Part shown: positions 47,153-58,649 of the stretch, in pieces
How the letters are laid out: every line of letters begins with the position of its first letter
Position numbering within the stretch: the stretch's first letter is position 1
Source: Allodiplogaster sudhausi
Lineage: Eukaryota; Nematoda; Chromadorea; Rhabditida; Diplogasteridae
Assembly (NCBI GenBank): GCA_945643635.1
Contig: CALZFC010000017.1
Span: 4,364,501 to 4,428,500 of the forward strand
Reading direction: 5' to 3'
DNA: 64,000 nt
Translations under genes and position numbers: made by a program
Notes under the pieces: model-generated
Told to the model about the DNA's origin: nothing
Seen by the model: the letters and a program-made list of their open reading frames with translations, nothing else
Databases searched by the model: none

Positions 47153-47438
47153 TAGGGAATCACGGTCGGTAGTCTCTCACTTAGTTCGCTCGTTGTTAGG
47201 CACCGCCTCACCTTCAATTGCTCGTAGTAATTATTGTACTAGACACAATTTATTCTCTTTGGCAATGCCTTGCTCATAATGGCTCTAATTGAAGTGTGAC
47301 TAGGGTATCGCACTTCATTCATCTCTAAGATATGTCTGTCTAGCCACCCGACACTTGCTAAACAGACCATGAAAAAACGTACCAGAACTTACATACATAT
47401 AACTACTAACGAAAACTGGCGGATCTGTTTCATTGCCT

Positions 47439-48249
47439 TTTTCGTACATTTTAAAGATACGAAAAGGAACCAAAAAAGTGCAACATTCAGAATTGATGAA
47501 ATCAAACTCGGGAAATCTGCAAAATAAACATCTGTTCTGAATTCAGTATGCTGAATGGAGCAGAATGATATATTGGATGAGTAAGAAACATTAAAATTTC
47601 AAGAAAAGTTACCAAATGCGGTTCTGTCAGTTTGGGCGCGACGGCCTTTGGAAAATCGATACTGTAATTCGTAGGGACGTCATATCCAGATGTAATGGAT
47701 ATATGTTGTATAGAATTTTGTCGCGTACTGAATAGTACTATCCGCATTCTGTTCTCGCTGAAATAATTGAAACTACAGCGATTCGAATAGTTTTAGGTCA
47801 TTTTCGGACAATGGCTGAAAAATCGAAAAATGGGTTTTTTTCATGGAAGATGATAATTTTATGAAACTTTAATGTAAAGCTTTTTTGAAAAGAAGCACGT
47901 GCTGAATCGAATGAAATGGTTCATTTTATGTTACAACAAGAATTTAACTTCTTTTCACGCATTCCTTGAATCCTACATATCCGAGGCACCCATATTTGAA
48001 CCTATTTTCCACCCCTTAGGGGTAGTGTACGCGAAGCGAAAAGAATATATGTTATACAGTTTTTAATGCTCTACATTTTGAGATATAACACCCACACACA
48101 AATGAGTATAAGGTACTTTGCCGTCAAATTCAAATATTAAAAGTAATTTTTCGATGTGAAAATGAAATAGTTGACTGAGACACCTGGGCTGTGTTTGTTC
48201 AGAATCCAACGTTGATTCCGCTAAAAAAAAGAAAATTGAAAAATATTGA
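47439..48249. repeat. Right arm of ~810-bp inverted repeat
   Basis: Reverse complement of 43809-44618. It contains a decayed copy of the EGF/TM C-terminal codons: A-run CCAAAAAAG here against CCAAAAAG in the other arm, and TTTAAAG replacing TTTACAG. Beyond the outer edge the flanks are only weakly alike. Confidence 0.95.
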
Positions 48250-48703
48250 GTTTGAAGAAAGATACATCAATTCAGAAATTATCCATACTTTTACCTGTTC
48301 ACGGAAAAATATTTTTTGAAAAAACTTTTTTGCCATTTAATATTGTTACTGATGCCCAGTGCCATGCCCGACTATGTTTTCACATTCGAAATCCAACGTC
48401 TGGATCTGGGGCACGCCCTACTGGAGGCATACAGAGACGCTCTCTTAAACTAATTTTGATTTCTAATTGATTATTAAATTCTAAAAAATTATCCTCTGTT
48501 GGAAACTCGTACACTAGATCCGAATAATGTTTATGTTAATATTGTTTATATTATTAGTAATATCGGACCCAATAATGTATGTTCTTGTCCAGAATTCCAT
48601 GATTTTCATTATGTAACCGTCACATACAAACTATGTATGTATGTAACTATAAGTGTTGCTACACTTTAAAATATTTATATTTTTAATAAAATCAGACTCG
48701 CTC

Positions 48704-51700
48704 ATGACGTTTTCGACTCGTGTTCTGCTGGTCATCGCCATTCTAATCTCCTATAGCTTGCTGGACGTTTTCACAAATTCATATGTAAGTGTGCGAACAT
48801 TCTTTATTCTTTCGTCGAAGCGTCCTCATCCAAGCGAAGAATGGCATTGGTGGAACCGATAAAGATTAGCAAAAATGTCTCCTCGTAGAAAATCGCACTT
48901 GAAAAGAATGGGTTTTTTTCGCCAGCCTCCTCCTATCACAAGAAAATAACGCACCATGAGTAATTAGAATTGGAGGAGAGATCAATTTCTCTCTTCAACA
49001 GGTGTTGAGTGGAGTCGAGCATGTCCGAGGGAATCGCGCTCGGAAGGTGGCCATCGTGTGTGTCCAGCTGATGAACGGCCTCGCGAATGTCTTTGTCTAC
49101 TCTCAGCTCATGGCTTACTTTGACGACGACAAATTCGTCGACGAGCGATTCAAGGTCAGACTCTCCTTGAAATATACATACATATGTAGATGTGTTCGGA
49201 TATTTATTTATTTATCCACATCAAATTACAAGTTACAACTATTTTAGTGTAAATAGCGCAAATATCACCATTTAATTCCTTTGCTTACAGATGACATGCG
49301 AACAGCTAATCTGGCTCATGAACGTTTGCTCGCACATCAGTTGCCTTTTATACTACGCTCCTGACTTTGTGCAACTGTGCCTATTTGAAGGTTAGCTACC
49401 GCCATTAAAGGAGTCGGAAACGCTATTTTCATTTATCGCCCATTTTATGATATAAAAAAAGGCAGGAGAGCGTTCAATTTGATGAGAATTCAAAAATTAT
49501 TGCCATATACATACAGCTACAAATCATACTCTTGATTCATTCAATGTACACATATCAGCTTTACAGTGGCGAATATCATTGCGGGCCTCTGGACGAATCT
49601 TTTTGGAATGTGGCAGGTTTCTACATCGTGAGCTGTATGGTGCTTCTCTTAGAGGTGCTTTTTTTCTGGGTCTTCTTTTTTTGCTTTTACTAATAACCAT
49701 AGTTTCTATTTTTAATTTAGACTTAATTTTTCAAATTTTGCATTTCAGCTATGGGAAACGACAACGAGATTACTGTACTGACGAACTACAAGCCGTCGAT
49801 CCTGCACAATGTTGCGTTCAACAAGTTGGCCAATTACCTATTCAGTATTTTAATTGAGTTCACAGATGTCAAGAGAAAAAAAGAAAAGAATCCCTTCTTT
49901 CTTTTCTCTTTAGGAAATGGCAAGTGAAGTTTTCGCTGATAACGACAGCCATCCTCTCTCTGCTCATGTACTACTCTTCTGAAAAGATTGCAGTTCGGTT
50001 CGAGAATTTATCTTATAACCACGCTTTTCTCACTTTTTTGCTATTATTTTCCAGCGATTGAAAGTAATAAGTTAACAAATTGAGCCAACAACGTCCTCGT
50101 TTGAATTTAGCGCCCTATTCATGCATGTTAACTTTCCGATCCGTAATTTGTCAATAGCGAATGGCTCGTCGATTAAGTTCGCTGTCGTTTCCGATGTACA
50201 CCTGGGAGCCAGCGTCTATACGAGCCAGGCTAGCAATCTATAGTGAGTGCTAGAGAAAAGAGAAAGAGATAGAGAGTGAATAGAGAAAGAGAGATGAAGA
50301 GAGAGAGAGAGAAGACAGAGAGAAGGAGAGAGGAGAGAGAAGAAAGAGAATAGAGAGAAGAAGAGAGAGAGAGCGACGAAGAGAAATGGAGAAGCTATTG
50401 CAGGTGGCCAAGGTGACGGATGTCGTGCTCGACCAGATTGTGGATGCAGTCCTAATCATTGGCGACATGGTAGACGGGACCCGAGCGCAGCTCGCTCATC
50501 GTCTCGAACCTCTGTGGACCGTCCCTCACAGGTCTCTTTCTCTCTTTCTCTCTATTTCTCTTTCCGCCTTTCTATCTCTCTGTTGCGACCATTTATCCTC
50601 ATTTCGAGCAGACTGGCAACCACGACTACTACTATGGCGACGTGCGAGAATGGCTCGCTCTTTATCGTGAAAAGGGCATCAGTGTGCTGGATAACAGGTG
50701 GGAGAGAGAGAGAGAGAGACATCACTAGCTCTTTGAACGCTTCGCTTTTGCATTTATTCACTTCTTCCCTTTTCTTCTACAAACAATATGGCAAAGCTTC
50801 ATTAAGCCACGCTCTCTTCCATGGCTTGTGTCTCGCTGGCGTCAATGACGTGTCCAGCGGCAAGAGCGAGTTCGATCCTTTCATTTTTCCGGCTAAACCG
50901 CTCTATGTAGTATGTACCTCGATATGATGTTAGAGGAAGACCCTCATATTGCTAATATGGATTATATATATATATGTTTATCTGGCTTGCATTATATTGA
51001 AAAGGATAGAGTGAACATAGACATAAAACGAGAGAAAATAGAGCACAATCAGACAATTAGAGGCTAGCAACGTGGGCTGCCAATTTGTGGGGGGGAGGGC
51101 GATCTCTGGGCAAAATTCCTATATATTTGCTAAGAAGTTCTTAATGTGATTGCGGGCGATCGGAAGTGACATTTCAAAAATGCAATCGGGCAAGGAGTTC
51201 CATAAGTTAACGATCCTATTTGCAAAAAAAGTTCTTAAAAATTGTGGAACGGAATCTTTGCTTTTTAAGTTTGTGACGATGGCCTCTAGAGATTCGAGAT
51301 GGCATAAGGAACATATCAGATGGGGCTACACCATAGGTACCTCTAAAGATCTTAAAGGCAATCATGAGATCATTAATCGTTCTTCGGGTTGAGAGACGCT
51401 CTAAGCCACGGTATTCTAATCGACCAGAATAGGGTGCAGTAAAATTACATCGTTTAAACATAAGCCTAGTAAAACGGCGCTGAACATTCTCAATTTGCTT
51501 GATTAAGCAAGTCTGCTGGGGGGACCAGACCTCCATACAAAATTCAAGCAAAGGCCTGACATATATAGTAAAGAGCCTTGAAAGAAAATGAACATTACGT
51601 GACCTAAAATTACGCAAGATATGAAAACACGTGTTATTTGCCCTTTTAGTTATAGAAGCGATATGCATTTGGAAAGATAAATCGTTACTAATTATTATAC

Positions 51701-54700
51701 CAAGGTCACGATATGAGGAGGTGATTGGAAGGGGGTGGGATTGGAGAGTGGGCTGGAAAGAGGGGTGAGAGGGGCCGATGGCCATGAACATGGTCTTCTT
51801 GAGATTGATTCGGAGGCCCCATCATGCAGACCACTCAGCCACACAGTCCAGGGATCGTTGAAGGAGCGCGGTGTCTGCAATAGTATAAATTTTAGCATCA
51901 TCAGTGTAAAGAGTGCAATATGAGCCAATAGGTAGGCAATCCGGGAGGTCATTGATATACAGAAGAAACATAAGTGGACCACACACACTCCCCTGAGGGA
52001 CACCTGAGGATACCATGTATTCAGAAGACAAATGGTTGTCAATATAGACGCGCTGAGATCTACCGGTGAGAAAGAAGTAGAGCCAGCGCAATAGTGACCC
52101 TTCAATTCCATATCCTGCTAGCTTAGAAACTAAGAGATCAAGCGGAATGCTATCAAAAGCTTTCGAATAGTCAATGTAAGCAGCGGAAACGAAAGAGGAC
52201 GCGTCAATGGACGAGTGCCAGGTGGCGAGCGAAGAGAGAAGGGCAGAGGCACAAGACATTTTGCTGCGGAAACCGTGCTGGAAGGGAGAGAGGAGTTTGT
52301 TTTTGTCAAGATAGACGAAAAGCTGCCTGCATAGAATACGTTCAAAAGTCTTAGATATGCCAGATGTAAGAGAAATTGGTCGATAGTTGGAGGGGTCGCT
52401 AGTATCGCCCTGTCTTTTGTAGATTGGCTTCACAAATGCTGTTTTCCAAAGGGCAGGGCAGACACCGTGAAGAAGAAAACGGTTAAAGAGAATAGCAAGT
52501 GGGACAGATATAGCAGTCGAAACCCCCTTAAGGAACGCGTAAGGCACATTATCAGGAGTAGAGGAGTTACGGGAGGGAAGAGAACGGAGCTGAGTGCAGA
52601 TAGAGATAGGAGAAAAGTCAATGAAGTCGATTCTTTGGTTGGTTCGATAAGGAAAATGGGTAGCATCGGAAGGGGGAGGAGAGTTCGAATATGTAGCCTG
52701 GAATATATTTGCAAAACACGAAGCTTTCTCAGCATTGTCAAGAATATGACGACCCGTAGATTTGTCTTTGATATCACCGATAGATTGCTGCCCTTTTAGC
52801 CTTCCATTAACAAAATTGAAAAAGAAAAACGAGAGGAGGCGGCCTTTGTCTCCTGAGAGCGCAGATGATTTCGCAGAGTGCGACGAAGTTTTGATGAGCA
52901 ACGAAGATAAGGGAGCAGGCCTCGAGATTGGCCATTTCTATAGTGACTCCGGCACTTATGCAGTAATCTGATAGCCTTACGAGGGTAGCGGATATTTTTA
53001 GGACGGATAGTTCGAAGGGGGACGTTGGCACGAATGACATCATGAATAATGGAAAGGAATTTCTCGTAAAGTAGATCAGGGTCAGACGAACCATCAAATA
53101 CATCAATCCAATTAAAAGAAGAGATAATAATAGAAGCATATTCAAAATCAGCTCTACGATAATTAGGGAAAGTAACGGGAGGAAATCTGAGAGAAGGGAA
53201 TGAGATAGCGAAATGTAATAGACAATGGTCAAAGGAGGGAAGGGGAGGCAAGACGTTACAAGTATCAACTAGGTTGAGGTCATTTGTAAGAACAAGATCA
53301 AGGGTATGATTTAAACGAATGGAAGATGTGACTAGTTGATATAAGTTGGCAGACATACAAAATGCTAACAGTTGCGAGGAGTGATGATTGGAAGGGAGTG
53401 AGGTGGACAGGCTAAAGGAGTGCCAGTCGATTTCCGGGCAATTAAAATCTCCAGTAAGTAGAAAATTGTCAACGCAATTAGCAAAAAGAGAGGCGATATG
53501 CTCTAGACAAGAGGCAAAGGACTCACTGGAGCAAGATGGACTTCGATAAACTGAAACAAAAGTAACATTTTTTGTGGCTGGGTAACAAGCAGAGACGCGC
53601 ACCGCTAGAAGTTGGCAGTAGGGTGAGAAAGACAGAGCAGAGAGAACAAGAGAGGGCAGGAGAGAGGACACCAAAATTGCAACACCACCACCAGGAGCAG
53701 GGGAGAGACGGTCAGAGTGAAACACTTGATATCGGCCATTAAAGGAAAGAGAGGAATCACGTAAGCGTTCCGGAGTGGATCAAGTTTCGGATATGGCAAG
53801 AATATCGGGAGAGTGAGAGGAGAGGAAAAAGTCTAAGATGTCAAGCTTGGTGACGATGGATCGGAAATTAACATGGTAGCAGACAATTTTTTCTTTCCGT
53901 GGGGATGCTGGACAGCGAAGGGGTAAGTACGGATCAGAAGAGGCAACCGGGGAGGAATCTCTAGCACTTAAACAAGCTGAACTATCCCTGAAGCGAGCAT
54001 TCTTGCCATAGGAGGAAGGAGAAGCGGGATGAGGGGCGGGGGGAAACTGAGATTCGCTGTTGCGAGGCAGAGTGCTCTTGTTGTCGATTCGCTTGCTGTC
54101 GGTCTCGCCCTCGCCATCTGTGTGCATGGCCTCCTCGTCCTCGGTGGCGCTAGCTAGAGAGCGCTTCGGAGGTCGGCGGGTGGGGCGGACAGCGATCTGC
54201 CTCAGGGCAGACATGAGCGCGCGACGAGGAAGCTGCACAGTCCTCTTGCCATGCGCAGTTGGTGTCGGCGGAGGCACGCGGATGGGAGGAGAGGACGGAG
54301 CGATAGGCACTCTTGAAGTAGACTGGCGGCGGCGGTTGCTATTATGGAATGTTCTGGAAGCAAGAGGATTAGGACGAGAGAGACCGCTGCCACCGGCAAC
54401 GGTATTTTGAGAGGAGGAAGCAGTGAGAGAGACGGAGAGAGAGGAAGAAGACAAGGCGTTTTTAGACTGATTAAGCCGAGAGCGCTCAGTGAGTGGCCGC
54501 GGGTTGCGCAGCTCAACAACACGTTCATCGCGCACCACAAACTTGAGCATTCCTTCCTCAGCGTTCAGACGACCGGCCTCCTTCCTTGCCGCCGTCTCCT
54601 TAGCCAGCTGCAGGGGCGTCAGGTCACGGCGGAAGTAGGCGTGGGGAAGGCGGCCACGTCTTCATGCTTCTTCTGGCGGGCGAGAGAGAGGAAACTCTCC

Positions 54701-55920
54701 CGCAGCTCATTGGAGGGGAACTGAATCTTGATAATGCGGGGGGCAGTCTTACCATGTCGGTGAGTACTGACATTGCCAGAGGACAGGGCAGAGATAAGAT
54801 CGGCATTATTAGAACGGTTAATTATCTCAGTCATAATGCGCATGTCATTGTTGTTAGTTGCGTTGTCATCATCAAGCTCGGGGAGACCTTTCAGAACGGC
54901 CCTCCGGCTCTTTCCCTCATGAATGTCTCGCTCCGAGTAGACGACATTGGCTACAGCAGCGGCCACATCACTTGCAACGGACGCGTACGTGCGAGATGCG
55001 ATATGAGGAGAGGGAGAGGGGTCACCCCCAACACTGATAGGGCGAGACAGAGACGCAGAGCACAGCTGAGAGACACATGCGACAAGTTTCTCAATTGATT
55101 GAGTCATAGACGCGGAGGACTGGGTGTGTGCATCGATCAGTGATTGAACAGAGGACAACACGGCCTGATTGGAAGCCTTCAGCTCTTCGGCCAAAGCCGA
55201 GAAAGCATGAAGGAAAGAGTCTTGAGAAGTACCCATTTCTGGGAAGACAAGAGAGATCGGAAAGATCAGATAAGAGAGAAATCGGAAGGCGGAGAGTGAG
55301 AGAGAGAGAGAGACAGTGAGGTAAAGGCAAGGCTCAGAAAAGACTGAAGAGATACACTCTCTCCTGGCCACCCACGCTACTGGCTACCGAATGCGCGTCC
55401 GCTCTCTGCAAACCCACGCCAACAGATGCTGCCCCTCACGCACCAGACAGAACTGGCATCAGAGCGCATAAGTCATGTGAGGGGAATGAGAGGAGTAAAC
55501 GGAAGCAGCAATGAAAGGTCAGATTTGACACACAGTAGGAGCGAGCAACCTCTCCTGCTGAGGCCAGCGCGTGTGTAGATAATTTTGGATTAAGTTGAGG
55601 GAAGAAGATAGAGAGGAATGACTCAAAGTTAGAGAGAAATATTTAGAGAGAAAGAGAGAGAGAGATGACTAGAAGTTATTGAGAAAGATAGAGAGAGAGA
55701 GAGAGAACGAGAGAGAGAGAGAGAGAGTGAGAAGGAGAGATAACTAAAAGAACATAAAGAGCTTTAAAGAGTGCCAAACCATGTTCTGAATGCTTCTCTC
55801 GCGTTCTCCGGCTGCCCAGCCGGTGCTTCTCGCATTCTTCTCTCCCACAACCCGGCTACAGTTCGTGAGATCAATAAGGAACTCCTCGCATCGATCGATT
55901 TGGTCATTTCTGGTAAGCGG
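48704..55920 (+). CDS. Transmembrane metallophosphoesterase (TMPPE/YkuE-like), C-terminal exon not found
   Basis: N-terminal exons (48704-48786, 49002-49154, 49291-49391, ~49567-49660) encode hydrophobic segments such as VLLVIAILISYSLLDVF and VSCMVLLLE. An exon at ~49915-49997 adds another helix (LITTAILSLLMYYSS). The phosphoesterase domain follows: FAVVSDVHLGASVYTSQ (50110-50228), DAVLIIGDMVDG (50404-50531), TGNHDYYYGDVREWL (50612-50697), LAGVNDVSSGKSEFDPF (~50795-50910), and after a 4.8-kb intron GASRILLSHNPATVREINKE (~55765-55914). These are metal-ligand motifs I-IV of calcineurin-like enzymes (DxH, GDxxD, GNHD, H). The last GHTH exon expected after DLVISG is not seen. The exon at 49567 needs one extra T in its CTTTTT run to stay open. 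One donor is GC (CAG/GCTAGC at 50228). A LINE sits antisense in the long intron. Confidence 0.65.
50225..50395. repeat. (GA)n-rich intron of metallophosphoesterase gene
   Basis: AGAGA-type purine tract filling a short intron between the DVHLG and GDMVDG exons. Confidence 0.9.
51130..54430 (-). pseudogene. LINE ORF2: endonuclease and reverse transcriptase, with stops and frameshifts
   Basis: Endonuclease motifs are VNFRSIVTKLDIL, ILAISET, FVSVYRSPSC, LLTGDFNCPEIDW and a FDHCLLHFAI box (54.0-53.1 kb). Reverse transcriptase motifs are DPSNYRPISLTSGISKTFER, QHGFRSKMSCASALL, AAYIDYSKAFDSI, SGVPQGSVCGPLMFLLYIND and YTDDAKIY (52.6-51.9 kb). The active-site box is YTDD rather than the more usual YADD. 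Breaks are an in-frame TGA near 53780 (right after ISET), a frameshift near 52840 in a T-rich run, a TGA at 51822 and a one-base excess in a T run near 51227. Beyond it, NRIVNLWNSLP continues in another frame. Confidence 0.85.
54430..55236 (-). pseudogene. LINE ORF1
   Basis: Starts MGTSQDSFLHAFSALAEELK. It contains a coiled-coil-like region, then an ORF1-type domain with SRRAVLKGLPELDDDNA and PRIIKIQFPSNELRESFLSL, as in ORF1p RNA-binding domains of CR1/L2-type elements. The frame shifts near 54640, after which DLTPLQLAKETAARKEAGRL continues in another frame. From there the reading frame runs without a stop into the endonuclease, so ORF1 and ORF2 appear continuous. Confidence 0.65.
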
Positions 55921-55924
55921 AAAT

Positions 55925-56856
55925 CCTTTCGCCCGAGCTATGATTATCTGTTTAAAAATGAATTTAACTTACAGTACCGCTCAGCATTATGGGGTCACAA
56001 ATGCATTGAATATATTTAATATATTCTTAAGATTCTCTTAAATTGTGGCTCGTTGAAGCAACAGTTTTTCTAATGTTTATATTTTCTGAAACCGCCTTTT
56101 TTCTCTACAGAATAGATGCAACAATTCTTTAAATTACTCACATTTTTTGTCACCGTTTTGCAATGATAATTTGAGTGCAGTCAGGTGCCTCTGGTGCGTA
56201 AACTAAACGGTGCAAACGTCGGTAGTACAGTTTGCGGTATTTTGGCAAGTAGCCAAGAGTTTTGCTTTAAAAAAATCAGCGACATTTCAACATTCCCGTT
56301 CATTTTATCGCTGTCTTTTCTATCTCGAATCATAATTGCACAAGGTTTTTATTATTATTTATAGTTGCTGTGGCTCGAGTCTACTTCAGCGATCGGCAAG
56401 CGGCTTCAGCGAGTCGTGGAGCAAGTCCTCTGGTACTCTGACTTGCCCCTAATAATATCGAATTGAGACCTTACGAGGTCTCATTCGAGTATTGATGTCA
56501 CTAAGATAGGTTCAAAAATACGTCGTAAGGCTTCAAAACGGCCTCATTAGGAATCAATTTCAAGTTATTAGGCATTCGTCGTATACTTTATCAGATGCGG
56601 AAATAAGCAATAAATACGTGATTATTGGTGATTTCTTAGGAATTGCATAGCCTATAATATTGCGAGTTGCTACTTAACATCAAAATTATCAACTTCCAAC
56701 AATTAGAGTAATTAACTTCAAAATTGTTGTAAAAAATACCCAAATTTAACGAGGTAGCAAAATAAAAGATCAATCAAACAGCAGAAACAGTTACTCAAAT
56801 AAAGAATTAGTCAACAAACTGCATTTAGCAGTACTTTCAGCTTACATGGCCGGAGT
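55925..56856. other. Spacer after the phosphoesterase gene
   Basis: I looked here for an exon encoding the GHTH motif and found none. A GC-richer piece at 56365-56460 follows a possible acceptor (TATAG) but shows no family motif. Confidence 0.4.
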
Positions 56857-58502
56857 CTACTCGGTGCCTGAAGTCGCCTGTGAAGTCGTGCCGAGAGTCT
56901 TTTTACGGTTGTTCTTGTTACGGGGGCCTGCGTTCTATAATAAATATAACTGTTTGGAATATAATAAAGCTTATATAATTGACATTTTGGGAACTTAACA
57001 CAAAGTGAAAGAATAGAGACACTGACGTAATGTAGGTCCAGTAGTGCGCCCAGATCGCGCAAACCGAGGCTTCCGGCCCGTTCTTCTCTCCATTCTGGAC
57101 AGAGATTGCCTCCATGAACGCATCTAGAGTATACGTGTTAGCCTAGTCTATCGATAAGAAGAGTAATCGAGACGTACCGACACATGCGTTGAGCATTTCC
57201 ATTGGAATCGGAAGAAGATCCTTCTCTGGCCTGTCCGAGACGGTGTACAGATGATGAGATTCGACAGGGATGAGCTAAGAGAAGGAAGGAACTTAGGCTT
57301 ACCAAGCAGAGAAACATCATAACCTGATCGAGACAGTTCACAGCGACATATTTGATGACCTTTGAGAGTGGACCAGTCTTAGAGCTGCAGCGCTTCATCG
57401 CAGCCAGGACATTTCCAGAACCTGATGTATTCGAATATGCATTTCAAATATTACCATTTAAATGCATAAAAAATGCAAAAGGATTGTGTAACACGAACCT
57501 CCCGACACAGGCGTGACGAAGAATTGCTGATCGGGAGTTCTGGCCATCTCATTGACGCGGACGCGGTCGAAAGTGATAACAACAGCTCCCTAAATTAAAA
57601 TTTTTTAACTCCAAAGAATTTTTTTTGAGTATTTATTTTATTGTTTGACCTGGGGTACTTTCTCCTTGGTGTCATGGAATACGCGTCGGGTGCGTTCGAA
57701 TTCAAGCTGAAAACAGAGAGGGCGAGACAGAGACAGCACCAGCATGGACTAACTGCTTTCAGTGCTCCGTAGATAGTAGCGTAGACAGGGAAGAGTTCTT
57801 CAGGACCATTTTTCGCAAGAGCTTTCAGTGTGGTGTACGAGAGACCCTTTTCCTTCTTTGTTCGAGCCTCCTTTACGAACAGTTCCTAAGAACGCATCCA
57901 TCTATGCTCCAATTTTAGGAATTTACCTTTTAAAATGTGTTAATTAAAAAGAATTTGGACCTGTGCGCGCGCGTTGTCCTCCTCATTATCAGAGAGGTTG
58001 ATGAAATAAGTACCAATTTTTGCAGGGGAGAGCTTGGTATCCCCAAAAAGCGTAATCTTCCCGGATTCCTTCATTAGTGAAATAACCCTGGTGTTTCTTT
58101 ACTAAATTTAAATAAAGCATTAGAACCTTCACTGAGCGAGATGGAGTACGACTTCCCCCCTCCTCCTCTTCGAAACCAGCGCCAGAGTTGAGCAAGACGT
58201 CATTTCCGTCTGCCTCTTCCAATTCTTCTCCTTCTTCGTCTTCGATGTCGCTCTCCACCAAGACTCGCATAATTTTCTTCAATGATAAAAGCATGCTCAC
58301 TTTATAATAACATCTACTAGAATGCTCCAACCGTCTTTTTTACCTTTCCCAACCGTTCAAAACGGTTAGGAACGGCACTTCTCTTGAGGCTGGTGGTGGG
58401 AGTGGCAGAGTATTTATTCTGAGCAGGGTTTGTGACAGGGCACGAGAAGTCGTGCTGTTCCCTCATAAGCTGCATGGCTTTCTTCGCGCGGGGGTCACCC
58501 AT
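56857..58502 (-). CDS. Unrecognised protein with acidic N-terminal segment
   Basis: About nine exons with ordinary GT-AG introns: ~58502-58340, ~58275-58130, ~58070-57962, ~57888-57757, ~57706-57651, ~57588-57497, ~57419-57322, ~57274-57178 and ~57122-57028, plus a last exon ending TAG at 56857-56859. It starts MGDPRAKKAMQLMREQHDFS. An acidic stretch follows (ESDIEDEEGEELEEADGND), then IGTYFINLSDNEEDNARAQE, GAVVITFDRVRVNEMARTP and HHLYTVSDRPEKDLLPIPME, and a basic tail NKNNRKKTLGTTSQ. About 330 residues. The family is unknown to me. Its neighbour upstream is transposase-derived, so an element-borne accessory protein is possible but unproven. Confidence 0.6.
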
Positions 58503-58649
58503 TTTCGCTTGGGTTTCATTAGTGCGAATGTTAGTAAATTATGTAAACGAGGTATCACGAAAGCTATTAAAGCTTCTGAAAGACACGCAATTGACTTAGA
58601 TCTGACTTCATTCATTCGATTCTTATTACGAGAGCATGGGGCGACGAGA

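Larger units (their letters stand above)
50985..55580 (-). mobile_element. Non-LTR retrotransposon (LINE, CR1/Jockey-like), degenerate
   Basis: Antisense insertion in an intron of the metallophosphoesterase gene. From 5' to 3' (minus strand) it has a GC-rich leader (about 55580-55240), an ORF1-like region, an AP-type endonuclease, a reverse transcriptase and a C-terminal part ending near 51130. The 3' end is not precisely located, and no clear poly-A or target duplication was found. Several frame breaks are present, so this copy is probably inactive unless some are sequencing errors. Confidence 0.85.

Noticed and set aside
54060..54410. Plus-strand ORFs inside the LINE
   Set aside because: Antisense shadows of ORF1/ORF2, which carry clear endonuclease and reverse transcriptase motifs on the minus strand.
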